From Chryseomicrobium excrementi (GTDB lineage Bacteria; Bacillota; Bacilli; Bacillales_A; Planococcaceae), in contig NZ_PCGR01000002.1 of assembly GCF_002798305.1 (NCBI RefSeq), positions 110,034 through 174,033 on the forward strand: 64,000 bases of DNA. The letters are read 5' to 3'. Positions 41,893-50,794 of the stretch are shown here, piece by piece. Numbering within the stretch: the first letter of the stretch is position 1; the number at the start of each line of letters is the position of its first letter. The position numbers were made by a program, and so were the translations under genes. The notes under the pieces were generated by a model. It did not search any database, had not been told where the DNA came from, and saw only the letters and a program-made list of their open reading frames with translations.

Positions 41893-42999
41893 ATGAAAAA
41901 GATAGTTGGAGCAATTCTAATTGTTCTACTTCTAGTAGGGTGTGGTACGGCCAATCAAAGCGCATCTCAAAATCCACCAAAAGTGCAGGTGACGGAAGTG
42001 GAGTTTCCACAACTAGAACAGACCGTGAGTGAAGAATTGCGCAATGAGCGCGTGGAGCTCATGGAAGAAATGCCAGATGCCTCTTTAGAACTCCAAGAAA
42101 TCCAAGCTCACGAAATTATGATTGTGCAGGAAACGATGGCTGAAGTGTGGGGGAGTTATGAAGAGATAGAGAAAGATTCCATCGTCTATTTCCAAAGCAA
42201 TCCGGAAGAAGAAAAGCCACTGGGATTTTATATTGGATTGAAAGAACAGGATGAAAAATTCGAGGAGCTGTTTGCAGCGCTTCAAAAGAAAGTGGACGAT
42301 GGAGAGATCTTAGCGAAGTATATTCATTTCTACCCCATCACTTATTCCCAATCAGAACTCAATGCGTTTCAAGAAAAGATCTACATCGAACTGGAGCAGT
42401 CGGGCATTGGACGGCAACGAGGAACTTTCAGTTTAAGTATCAACCCGATTACGACAACGGTTCATATTGATCACAATATGTTCACTGAGGAAGATCAAGA
42501 AAAGATTAAAGAGCTTTACCAAGAATGGCCAATTGAATTCACATTGACTGGACCTCTAGTTCCCGGTCCTGGTGAACCAGTTGTCATCTTCCCGGATGAA
42601 GAGTTTACGACTGAACCGCAGTCGGACGGTGAAATCTTGATGTTCGTCGGCGAAGAACAGATCCACACTCAAAATACGCATTATTACTTTACCGAAGCAG
42701 CGGAGCTGAAAGTGGGAATGCGTGTTCATATCGAAGTTAACGGACCAGTTCTCGAATCGTTTCCAGCGCAAGGGGAAGCAGCGTTTGTAAACGTGTATCC
42801 GAATTACAAGCCTGAAGGTGCGACATTGTCGGAGTTTGAAGTGAATGCAAAAGCTATCGAGCAATTGAAGGAAGAGCAGAAACAGATGAATCCACTTCTG
42901 ATTTCAACGGTTTACAGCGAAACGACCGATCAGTGGACGGTAGAGATGGAAGTAGGATATGAGGGAGAAACATTGGTTTTCGAAATCGAAGACAAGTAA
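41893..42999 (+). CDS. Lipoprotein of unknown function
   Basis: 368 residues. MKKIVGAILIVLLLVGCG is a lipoprotein signal (Cys17). The mature part is acidic and holds an N-terminal helical region, then a strand-rich middle (ITTTVHIDHNMF) and a domain of about 75 residues with GEPVVIFPDEEF and VGMRVHIEVNG, like DUF3221 oligosaccharide-type folds. No close neighbour helps. A terminator follows. Confidence 0.72.
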   Translation: MKKIVGAILIVLLLVGCGTANQSASQNPPKVQVTEVEFPQLEQTVSEELRNERVELMEEMPDASLELQEIQAHEIMIVQETMAEVWGSYEEIEKDSIVYFQSNPEEEKPLGFYIGLKEQDEKFEELFAALQKKVDDGEILAKYIHFYPITYSQSELNAFQEKIYIELEQSGIGRQRGTFSLSINPITTTVHIDHNMFTEEDQEKIKELYQEWPIEFTLTGPLVPGPGEPVVIFPDEEFTTEPQSDGEILMFVGEEQIHTQNTHYYFTEAAELKVGMRVHIEVNGPVLESFPAQGEAAFVNVYPNYKPEGATLSEFEVNAKAIEQLKEEQKQMNPLLISTVYSETTDQWTVEMEVGYEGETLVFEIEDK

Positions 43000-43036
43000 A
43001 ATGCAGGGATCCAATAACGGGTCCCTGCATTTTTTA
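42998..43036. terminator. Bidirectional terminator
   Basis: AAAATGCAGGGATCC / GGGTCCCTGCATTTT then TT; shared with the esterase gene on the other strand. Confidence 0.9.
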
Positions 43037-43672
43037 AGATTGTTGCTGCAACCAAGTTCTAAAATCATTGAACACCTGTTGGGAGATGAAATGTCCATCT
43101 GGATAGCTATTAAAAATCACATTTGCTCCAAGAGAAGAGAAGTAATCGCTAGCTTCTACTCCCCACTGAAACGGGAGTACAGGGTCTTGCTGGCCATGGG
43201 AAATGAAATAGTTCACATTAGATGAAGCTGAGAGAGCGGTCTGTTGTTTGACGAATGCAGGCACATAGCCGCTCAACGCAATCACACCTTTGATGCGGTC
43301 TGGAATGCGTGTGCTAAGAGACATTGAAGAGATGGCACCTTGGCTGAATCCCATAAAATAGATCTGTTGTGGGTCAACAGGATAGATATCAGTTGCATAG
43401 TCTAAAAACTGGATTAGCAGATCCATGGCGTTTTCAAACACGGGAACATGCGGCTTTCCGAAGCCTTCGATTGTAAAGAAAGCATACCCAGGAGACTGCT
43501 CGATAGGACCACGTAGGCTGAAAATTAAATACTGATTTTCCAATCCTTCAACTAGTGGTAATAAATCTTTCTCATTACTACCCATTCCGTGCAACAGAAA
43601 AAGTGCAGGATAGGTGCGGTTAGGATCCATCTGGTTTGGTTTCCGAATTTCGTAGTGTAAAGGAGCAGTCAT
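43034..43672 (-). CDS. Alpha/beta hydrolase, phospholipase/carboxylesterase type
   Basis: 212 residues. Oxyanion region LLHGMGSNEKDLLP, nucleophile elbow GFSQGA, acid in GQQDPVLP, and His in PDGHFIS make a complete catalytic triad. This is the YtpA/carboxylesterase_2 family. GAGGTGACTTG before the ATG. Substrate unknown. Confidence 0.9.
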   Translation of the reverse strand: MTAPLHYEIRKPNQMDPNRTYPALFLLHGMGSNEKDLLPLVEGLENQYLIFSLRGPIEQSPGYAFFTIEGFGKPHVPVFENAMDLLIQFLDYATDIYPVDPQQIYFMGFSQGAISSMSLSTRIPDRIKGVIALSGYVPAFVKQQTALSASSNVNYFISHGQQDPVLPFQWGVEASDYFSSLGANVIFNSYPDGHFISQQVFNDFRTWLQQQS

Positions 43673-43903
43673 TACAAGTCACCTCTTCAATTTAATTACT
43701 ATATAAAAGTTAATTACTAATAGTAACTTAAATATACAGACTAATTATATGAAAAGCAATATAGAAAGTATCATGTAAAGATAAAAAAAGTTTTTAAGAA
43801 GAGTATAGTATTCATAAGTACATAAAGTAATTTTTTATAAACTACTCACAAATTTTATTTTGGTAAGAGTGTTTATATAGGACTAGTAGGACGGGGGGAA
43901 ATC

Positions 43904-44707
43904 ATGAAAACAGAGGTAGAAGTATTTTGTGAGAAGTACCAATTATTTAACGATGATGAAATTCAAAAAGTTCAACTGCTCCATCGCTTTCAGTTGGCGC
44001 AGTCTTTTGGTATAGAGGAAGGCATGACTGTACTCGAGATTGGCTGTGGGCAAGGGGACATGACGGTTGTTTTAGCGGATAAAGTAGGGGCTTCTGGACA
44101 CGTGACGGCTATTGATATTGCTGGTGGGGACTATGGGGCACCGCTAACGCTTGAGCAGTCTCATCAGAAGATCAAGCAGACAGTACTTGGAGAGCGGATC
44201 TCGTTTCATTTGGACACAGACTTTTTGAGCTTTGAAGGATTGAAACACTATGATGGTATCGTGTTTGCACACTCAAGCTGGTATTTTCATTCACCAGAAA
44301 GGTTGGCAGAGTATCTGAGCAAGATCAGGACAGTCACGTCCAATTTATTTTTCGCAGAGTGGGATTTGGCTTTCACCGACATCTCGCAAAGAGGTCATTT
44401 TTGTGCAGCTATGCTCCTAGCCTTACATTCAACAATCACAGAAAACGACAGCAACATCCAGCACTTATTTAGCCGAGAAACGATTCACCGTATGATGGAA
44501 GATGCCGGATTCTCGATTGCGAGAGAAGAGACCGTCTATTCTAGATATCTCCAAGACGGGCAGTGGGAAATGGGCTATGCGAAAACCTTGCGAGACGCAT
44601 TCCTAAAATCGCCTACACAGTTGCAGACACTGGCGACCTCGTTGATTGACGCGATGAAGCAGTCAGGCACAGACTCATTGGATACTTTTGTGTTGATTGG
44701 GAAGTGA
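43904..44707 (+). CDS. Class I SAM-dependent methyltransferase
   Basis: 267 residues. VLEIGCGQGDMTVVLADKVG (motif I) and VTAIDIAGGDYG (motif II) form the SAM site; HYDGIVFAHSSWYF is motif IV. A GGGGGGA precedes the ATG. Substrate cannot be judged. Stands alone with 230 bp of AT-rich DNA before it. Confidence 0.88.
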   Translation: MKTEVEVFCEKYQLFNDDEIQKVQLLHRFQLAQSFGIEEGMTVLEIGCGQGDMTVVLADKVGASGHVTAIDIAGGDYGAPLTLEQSHQKIKQTVLGERISFHLDTDFLSFEGLKHYDGIVFAHSSWYFHSPERLAEYLSKIRTVTSNLFFAEWDLAFTDISQRGHFCAAMLLALHSTITENDSNIQHLFSRETIHRMMEDAGFSIAREETVYSRYLQDGQWEMGYAKTLRDAFLKSPTQLQTLATSLIDAMKQSGTDSLDTFVLIGK

Positions 44708-44886
44708 AGTTTTCATATAAACGAATTTACTAACGTCACTGTACCTTCTTCAAGATTAAATGATTCAAGTCTTCCTATTGGTCGCCTTCTTTAAATCACT
44801 AGCGCAAACAGATAAGGACGAGTATAGTGAAACTGAAATATACATAAATAATTGTTTGTATTAAACAATAAATGAGGAGATAGTTC

Positions 44887-45939
44887 ATGTCTAAATTACT
44901 AATAAATTTTCCGGAAAATGTAATGATTTTAGATTCCACGGAGTTTGACGTAGTGAATGAGTTCTCAATGCCTTTTAGCTATGTAACGAAACTGCCAGAA
45001 GAGGGTCTTCTTTTTAATGAACGAGACCAAGGTATTATTCATCAATTAATGCTAAATAAAGAATCTCTGGAGATCGAGACGCATAGTGAAGGAAGTCATC
45101 TTCCGTCTCATGTGATAGCAAACGCTGGACGGCTTGCCGTTTTTAATGATGGTGACGGACGAATCACCGTTTATACTTCTCCTAAAGCCAATCAACCGAC
45201 AAAGTTACTTTTTCAAGTTCAAGTTCCGGCGCATCATGGAGTAGCGATTCCTCTACAAGATGGAACTATTCTCGTATCAACAAAAGAAGCGGGCTCAGAA
45301 GCTGCCCTTGGGGATCGATTCGTTCGTCTAGATGAAGTGGGCCAAGTGGTGAAGAAGTATGAAGCAGCACCGGCTATCCATGGTGAGACAGTTGTAGAAT
45401 ACAAAGGCAATCTATTTGCAGTCATGGGAGCAGAAGCCGCTTTAAATGTATATGAAGAAGCTACGGATACAGTGAAGGTTTGTGCATTACCAGATGACAC
45501 TACTCGCTCTGGCATGCTAGTTAGTGAAAATGGAAATCCATGGGTAATGGCTAATTATTCGACCATAGCTGATCCGATGAGCAATATTGGTTTAATTCTA
45601 TACAATATTGAAAGTCATACTGTTTATTTCGTTGAAGTACCATCCGACTATTATTTCTCATACCTTGTCCACCAATCCAAAGGGTACCTTATTGGCAAAG
45701 ACGGGTATTTATACGAAGTGGATTTAGAGACTCAACAAGTTGGGCGTTCGCAACAGTTATGGGATTCTTCTTCTCATGATGCGGATAATGAACCTCGAAT
45801 AGCCATTGATGTACCAAACCAGCGATTGTTTATTACCAATCCATTTGCGAATGAGGTACTGATGGTGTTACTAAAAGAATGGAGCGTATCAAAGGTCCTC
45901 AAATTAGAAGATTGCCCTAATGAAATCTATTATTTTTAA
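44887..45939 (+). CDS. AztD-like beta-propeller protein without signal peptide
   Basis: 350 residues of repeated strand motifs. VPAHHGVAIPLQDGTILVST and VEYKGNLFAVMGAE resemble AztD-type zinc-handling beta-propellers, whose HHG motif is typical. AztD is periplasmic; this protein has no signal peptide. GAGGAGA before the ATG. It lies next to the MetQIN genes but on the other strand. Function open. Confidence 0.6.
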   Translation: MSKLLINFPENVMILDSTEFDVVNEFSMPFSYVTKLPEEGLLFNERDQGIIHQLMLNKESLEIETHSEGSHLPSHVIANAGRLAVFNDGDGRITVYTSPKANQPTKLLFQVQVPAHHGVAIPLQDGTILVSTKEAGSEAALGDRFVRLDEVGQVVKKYEAAPAIHGETVVEYKGNLFAVMGAEAALNVYEEATDTVKVCALPDDTTRSGMLVSENGNPWVMANYSTIADPMSNIGLILYNIESHTVYFVEVPSDYYFSYLVHQSKGYLIGKDGYLYEVDLETQQVGRSQQLWDSSSHDADNEPRIAIDVPNQRLFITNPFANEVLMVLLKEWSVSKVLKLEDCPNEIYYF

Positions 45940-45952
45940 CTTAAAACTAAAA

Positions 45953-45990
45953 AAAAGCACCCAATCCAAAACCGGATCTGGGTGCTTTGT
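45953..45990. terminator. Bidirectional terminator
   Basis: AAAGCACCCA / TGGGTGCTTT stem with an inner pairing of tcc and gga; shared with metQ. Confidence 0.88.
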
Positions 45991-45994
45991 CATT

Positions 45995-46822
45995 CTATTC
46001 AAATGCAGGGATCGCTGTCTCGTCGTAGTTCTCTTCCAAGAACTCACGAACCGCATCGCTTGTCATAACTTCCGCAAGCTTCTGAATCGCTGCGTCGTCT
46101 TTGTTGTCTTCGCGAGCTACAAGAGTAATAGCGAAGTCGTTTTCAGTACCTTCTGTAAGAAGGGCATCGGATTTTGGAGTCAATCCAAGTGGAGCCGCAT
46201 AAGCAGGAGTCATGACTACTGCGTCCGCATCGTCATACGTACGAGCAAGCATCAATAAGTCGACTTCTTCGAACACCAAGTTTTTCGGGTTTTCTGTGAT
46301 GTCAGCTTGTGTGTAGTAGTTGTCTTGTTTCTCGCCAAGCGTGATGACACCGTGTTGTGCAAGTAGAGACAACGAACGGTCAATGTTCGAAATATCATTT
46401 GCAATCGTCACGGTTGCACCTTCTGGTAGCTCATCAATTGAACCAAACTCTTTTGAGTAAACACCGTAGTTTGCGAAGTAGATCGGTGTGATTGGAACTA
46501 GATTCGCATCGTTAGAACGGTTGAACTCTTCCATGTACGGCACGTGTTGGAAGAAGTTTGCGTCCACTTCTTCAGCAGCAAGGGCAGCATTTGGTTGAAC
46601 ATTGTCGCCAAGGACTACGACTTCCAGTTCGATGCCTTCTTCAGCAAGTGTTGGTTTCACAAGTTCTAAGATTTCCGTCATCGGTGGAATCAAAGAAGCG
46701 ACTTTTAGTGTGGTCGTTTCGTTCGATTCAGGCGTTTCTTCTGTTGTAGCTGCGTCGTCTGAGTTGCCGCAAGCAGCGAGCATCAGGACAAGAACAGCGA
46801 GGAGTGCAAGTAGTTTCTTCAT
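45995..46822 (-). CDS. metQ: MetQ-type substrate-binding lipoprotein
   Basis: 275 residues of the NlpA/MetQ family. Lipobox LAACG with Cys about 18. LKVASLIPPMTEILELVKP, EVDANFFQHVPYM and PITPIYFANYGVYSKEF are family landmarks. It binds methionine or a related amino acid outside the membrane. GGAGGA precedes the ATG. Last gene of a MetN-MetI-MetQ order, the usual arrangement. Confidence 0.92.
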   Translation of the reverse strand: MKKLLALLAVLVLMLAACGNSDDAATTEETPESNETTTLKVASLIPPMTEILELVKPTLAEEGIELEVVVLGDNVQPNAALAAEEVDANFFQHVPYMEEFNRSNDANLVPITPIYFANYGVYSKEFGSIDELPEGATVTIANDISNIDRSLSLLAQHGVITLGEKQDNYYTQADITENPKNLVFEEVDLLMLARTYDDADAVVMTPAYAAPLGLTPKSDALLTEGTENDFAITLVAREDNKDDAAIQKLAEVMTSDAVREFLEENYDETAIPAFE

Positions 46823-46840
46823 GGTGGTTCCTCCTAATAA

Positions 46841-47503
46841 TTAGCGTTTGTCGAGCCATCTAGCGAGTGACATTCCAACGAACTGGATGCTCTGCACCAA
46901 GATGACCATGATGATGATCATGTACGTCATGAGGTCGGTCTTGAACTGCTGGTAACCGTAGCGAATCGCAAAGTCTCCGATACCGCCGCCCCCGACGACT
47001 CCCATAATCGTAGAATACGAGATGAAGCTGATAATTGAAGTCGTCAAACCCATGACCAGGCTTGAGCGCGCTTCGACGTAAAGAAATTTCGTGATAATCT
47101 CACGGACGGATGCTCCCATAGAGACGGCAGCTTCCAACACACCACGCGGAACATCAAGTAATGACTGCTCCACAAGGCGTGAGTAGTGCGCAATGGCAAT
47201 GATAGCAAGCGGCACTGTGGCGGCTGTTGTTCCAATCGCTGTCCCGATGATCAGTCGTGTGAACGGAATTAAAAAAACAACTAGTAACAAAAACGGGAAG
47301 GAACGCGTCACATTCACTAAGAGGTTCAAAGTCGAGAAGACGAGCTGGTTTTCAAGCAGCTGTCCTTTCCGGCACAAGAACAGGAAGGTCCCAACAGGTA
47401 GGCCGATCAATACGGCAAACAGGATGGACACGCCGACCATATAAAAGGTCTCGCCAATCGATTGAATGATTTCTCCCTGGTACTGAACGAGGACATCAGG
47501 CAT
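46841..47503 (-). CDS. metI: MetI-type ABC transporter permease
   Basis: 220 residues, five helices, with the MetI loop GRGVLEAAVSMGAS-like stretch (VPRGVLEAAVSMGAS) that contacts the ATPase. It overlaps the end of metN by eight bases. It forms the membrane channel for uptake of methionine or related compounds. Confidence 0.93.
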   Translation of the reverse strand: MPDVLVQYQGEIIQSIGETFYMVGVSILFAVLIGLPVGTFLFLCRKGQLLENQLVFSTLNLLVNVTRSFPFLLLVVFLIPFTRLIIGTAIGTTAATVPLAIIAIAHYSRLVEQSLLDVPRGVLEAAVSMGASVREIITKFLYVEARSSLVMGLTTSIISFISYSTIMGVVGGGGIGDFAIRYGYQQFKTDLMTYMIIIMVILVQSIQFVGMSLARWLDKR

Positions 47504-48239
47504 CGGCAGTTCCCTCCTTCAGCTGTTCAACGAAATAAGCAGAAGAGGTACCAGGGGACTGGATTCCTTGGGGTGTATGCGTCAGAGTCTCATAAATGCG
47601 ACCTTGTTCCAGAACCGTGACGTGCGTACAGATGCTTTTGATGACCGCCATCTCGTGGCTCACAATGACAATGGTGATGCCGAAGCGCTCGTTGATATCT
47701 TGCAAGACTCGAAGGACTTCAGACGTCGTCTGCGGATCAAGGGAAGACGTCGGTTCGTCGCACAGCAAAACACTTGGGTTCGTAGCTAGGGCACGAGCTA
47801 TTGCGACACGTTGCTTCTGACCGCCACTGAGTTCAGCCGGGTACTTGAGAGCCATGTCTTCGAGACCGACAAAACGTAAGCATTCTTCGACGCGAGAAAG
47901 TTGCTGTGCTTTTGGGTAGCTCGCAAGTTCAAGTGCCACTCGGACATTGTCTCGGACTGTCTTATTCGCAACGAGATGAAAATGCTGAAAAATCATCCCG
48001 ATGGACTTGCGCGCTTTCCGTAAGTCTCGGCTAGACAACTGGGTCAGGTCTTGATCTGCAACGTAGACCGTTCCGCTATCGGGACGCTCCAGTAGATTCA
48101 TCATGCGAAGAAGCGTGGATTTTCCAGCCCCACTTGCCCCGATAATGCCGTAGATGGCACCGGAAGGGATGGAAAGCGAGACATCCTGTATAGCACTGAA
48201 CTCGCCGTACCGTTTATGTAATTGGTGAATGGCAATCAT
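47496..48239 (-). CDS. metN: MetN-type ABC transporter ATPase lacking the NIL domain
   Basis: 247 residues: Walker A GASGAGKST, Q-loop IFQHFHLVANKTV, signature LSGGQKQR, Walker B VLLCDEPTSSLD, H-loop VSHE. Typical MetN (about 340) ends in an ACT-like NIL domain that senses methionine; here the protein stops soon after the ATPase, with only a short tail. Regulation by substrate is therefore probably different. No S-box riboswitch was seen upstream. Confidence 0.9.
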   Translation of the reverse strand: MIAIHQLHKRYGEFSAIQDVSLSIPSGAIYGIIGASGAGKSTLLRMMNLLERPDSGTVYVADQDLTQLSSRDLRKARKSIGMIFQHFHLVANKTVRDNVRVALELASYPKAQQLSRVEECLRFVGLEDMALKYPAELSGGQKQRVAIARALATNPSVLLCDEPTSSLDPQTTSEVLRVLQDINERFGITIVIVSHEMAVIKSICTHVTVLEQGRIYETLTHTPQGIQSPGTSSAYFVEQLKEGTADA

Positions 48240-48287
48240 ATGACAAGCTCCTATTCATCCGTGGTTCAGGTGTACACAACGCCCCTT

Positions 48288-48316
48288 ATTATAGACTACG
48301 GTTTAATCCGTGTAAA
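48288..48316 (-). promoter_or_regulatory. Sigma-A promoter of the metNIQ operon
   Basis: On the minus strand TTTACA and TATAAT are 17 bp apart. The spacer carries a near-palindrome (ACGGATTAAACCGT) where a repressor could bind. Confidence 0.75.
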
Positions 48317-48420
48317 ACAGTTGGATTATTGTCTGTCTATTTAGTGAATTTACAAGAAAGGCTAGGCGAACGCGTAGAAATAGCGTATCATGGGAATAAT
48401 AACCAAAAAAGGGCGATGCT

Positions 48421-49206
48421 ATGAATGGTCTACAGCTTTTAGAGCGTCTGCTCTATCCGAACCGAATGAGTGACAGCAAGCGACTTTTGAAAGCTACACG
48501 AAGTCGAGTCATTGTCATTACAGGGGCGACATCTGGAATTGGCAAACAACTGGCCTTTGAACTATCAGACCTTCCTGTAACTTTGATTTTGACAGGTCGT
48601 AATGCAGAAGAACTCCTATCGTTCAAAGCACGGAACGAATGCGAAGAAACAAAGATACATATTCATGTTGCGGATCTACGGGACCCGGAGCAGCTAGAGG
48701 GATTCACTAGCTTCTTATGTGAGTTCACAGACGGAATTGACTACTTCATCAACAATGCAGGCCTTTCCATCCATCGTCCTGTCTTAAGCTCATTGGACCG
48801 GGCCCATGACTTTGAACGAACGATGGCCATCAATTACTTTGCCCCAGTTAAAATTTTATTGCGAATCCTACCGCTACTTATCAAACGGAAGGGGCATATC
48901 ATCAACGTGTCGACAATCAATGTATTGTTGTCACCTATGAAGCATTGGGCAGCCTATCAAGCTTCAAAAGCAGCATTTGATACATGGTTGCGTTCCGCGG
49001 CTCCAGAACTGAAAGAGCAAGGAGTTAGCGTTTCAACGATTTACTTATCACTCGTCCGGACACCTATGATCAAGCCGACAAAAGCGTATGCGAAGATGCC
49101 GGCCATGTCTACGGAGCAGGCGGCCCACGAGATTTTGCGATTGATGTATACACGTAAACGACTAGCTACTCCGTGGTGGTTGTTTTGGAAAGGAGGGATT
49201 CGATGA
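48421..49206 (+). CDS. Short-chain dehydrogenase/reductase
   Basis: 261 residues. TGATSGIG (NADPH-binding), NNAG, catalytic Ser in NVSTINVL and YQASK (Tyr, Lys) are all present. The C-terminus LATPWWLFWKGGIR is hydrophobic. AAAGGGCG lies before the ATG. Overlaps the next gene by four bases (ATGA), so the dehydrogenase, ligase and monooxygenase form an operon. Substrate unknown, perhaps a fatty-acid-derived ketone or alcohol. Confidence 0.9.
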   Translation: MNGLQLLERLLYPNRMSDSKRLLKATRSRVIVITGATSGIGKQLAFELSDLPVTLILTGRNAEELLSFKARNECEETKIHIHVADLRDPEQLEGFTSFLCEFTDGIDYFINNAGLSIHRPVLSSLDRAHDFERTMAINYFAPVKILLRILPLLIKRKGHIINVSTINVLLSPMKHWAAYQASKAAFDTWLRSAAPELKEQGVSVSTIYLSLVRTPMIKPTKAYAKMPAMSTEQAAHEILRLMYTRKRLATPWWLFWKGGIR

Positions 49207-50732
49207 CAGGTTGGACGTTACTGCGCGTGATGAAATCGTTACAGTTGTTTAGTCCTGTACATCTATTCCAGTTGTTCTGTGCCTGGGTTCAGCACGGCTC
49301 GAACTTGATGATGTTGCTGTCTTTCACAGCGTCTAGAAGCCCAGAGGCGAAGATGCTTGAAGTGGACGGAGACGTGCGCACGTATCAACAGATGTCGAGA
49401 GAAGTGATGACCTTAGCGAAGCAGCTATCGGAACACTATCAAATCTCGAATCAGTCCCGCGTTGCTCTTGTGTGTGCGACAGATGTCCGAGGTATCCAAT
49501 CTTTGTTTGCTCTATCACGACTGGGAGCCACGGTTCATTTGATCAATCCAGAACTGAGTATCTCCCAATTAGAAGATGCGCTCCAAAACGGTTCGTTCGA
49601 TTTGGTGATATGGGGACGCGAGCACGATCTACCTCAGGGTGTGGCGTGTTTAGAACTAGACGATGTATTTGAACTGATCCAAGAGACGGAGCAATTACCG
49701 GATATGTCGCTTCGTCGCACGAGTTCGGGACCTTTTGTTTTGGCAACAGGTGGGACAACGGGACCTTCCAAACTCGCACCTCATCAACCGGCTGTCGGAA
49801 CGTATCTAAAGCCATTACAGACCGTGATCACCGCTTTTCAATTGTTAGAGAAGCAGGTGGCATTTATTGCGACACCGCTCTACCATGGTTACGGATTGTC
49901 CTTACTATTTGCCTTTTTGGCTATCGGGAAGCCGATGATTCTGACAAAAAAATTCGAAGTGGAGAAAGCTGCACAACTTATCGAAGAACATCAGGTCGAC
50001 TTCATGAATGCAGTACCTCTCATGGTAAATCGTTTAGTAAAGGCGCATCCCGAGAAGTTAAAGTCATTGAAATGCATCGCATGCGGGGGGGCCGAGTTAC
50101 CGGCTCCGCTGATTCGACTGGTACAGAAGAAGCTAGGTTTACTGCTATACAATCTATACGGGACGACAGAGACGGGACTGAATGCCATTGCGACACCTGA
50201 ACAACTCGCTTGTCATCCCGCAACCATTGGTACTCCTTTAGAAGGAATGGTGTTAAAGGTACTCGATGCGTCTGGTAAAGAAGTAAAGAGCGGGGAGCTA
50301 GGGGAGTTTCATATAAGTGCGCAATGGTCGATGCAACAGAACGAAGCGGGTCTCATTCCAACGGGAGATGTCGGCTATAAAGATGACAAAGGTCTGTTTT
50401 ACTTAACCGGCCGGGTCGACGATCGTATTGTTTCTGGTGGAGAAAATGTCTACCCAGCTGATGTGGAGCGTTTGCTAATGGATCATGGAGAAGTCGTTGA
50501 TGTCGTTGTGGTGTCACTAGATGATGCTGAGTTTGGTCAACGGCTCTGTGCGTATGTAGTTTCGGAAAACCCTGATTTACAACGTGAAGACCTCTATCAT
50601 TGGTTGGAGGCACGAGCTGCGCGGTTTCAGATGCCAAAAGAGATTCATTTTGTGAAAGAGATTCCCTACACGACGCTCGGTAAAAAGGATCGCAAACAAC
50701 TTCTCACCATTTCAAAGCACTCCTTTAGTTAG
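49203..50732 (+). CDS. AMP-binding acyl-CoA synthetase
   Basis: 509 residues from ATG 49203, seven bases after AAAGGAGGG. ATP loop LATGGTTGPSK, LYNLYGTTETG, TGDVGYKDDKGLFYLTGR and GGENVYPADVE, with the final Lys in TTLGKKDRK, are the A3 to A10 motifs. It activates a carboxylic acid as acyl-AMP or acyl-CoA. No carrier domain. The partner genes suggest a small lipid or aromatic pathway. Confidence 0.92.
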   Translation: MTGWTLLRVMKSLQLFSPVHLFQLFCAWVQHGSNLMMLLSFTASRSPEAKMLEVDGDVRTYQQMSREVMTLAKQLSEHYQISNQSRVALVCATDVRGIQSLFALSRLGATVHLINPELSISQLEDALQNGSFDLVIWGREHDLPQGVACLELDDVFELIQETEQLPDMSLRRTSSGPFVLATGGTTGPSKLAPHQPAVGTYLKPLQTVITAFQLLEKQVAFIATPLYHGYGLSLLFAFLAIGKPMILTKKFEVEKAAQLIEEHQVDFMNAVPLMVNRLVKAHPEKLKSLKCIACGGAELPAPLIRLVQKKLGLLLYNLYGTTETGLNAIATPEQLACHPATIGTPLEGMVLKVLDASGKEVKSGELGEFHISAQWSMQQNEAGLIPTGDVGYKDDKGLFYLTGRVDDRIVSGGENVYPADVERLLMDHGEVVDVVVVSLDDAEFGQRLCAYVVSENPDLQREDLYHWLEARAARFQMPKEIHFVKEIPYTTLGKKDRKQLLTISKHSFS

Positions 50733-50794
50733 ACCTTGCCATTTTCGGGTACACTAGAGGTAACGAAAGTGATGGGATGAGAGGAGCGGCGCAC

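Noticed and set aside
48240-48420. SAM (S-box) riboswitch before the metNIQ genes
   Set aside because: No S-box core or terminator-antiterminator fold is visible; a simple promoter is.
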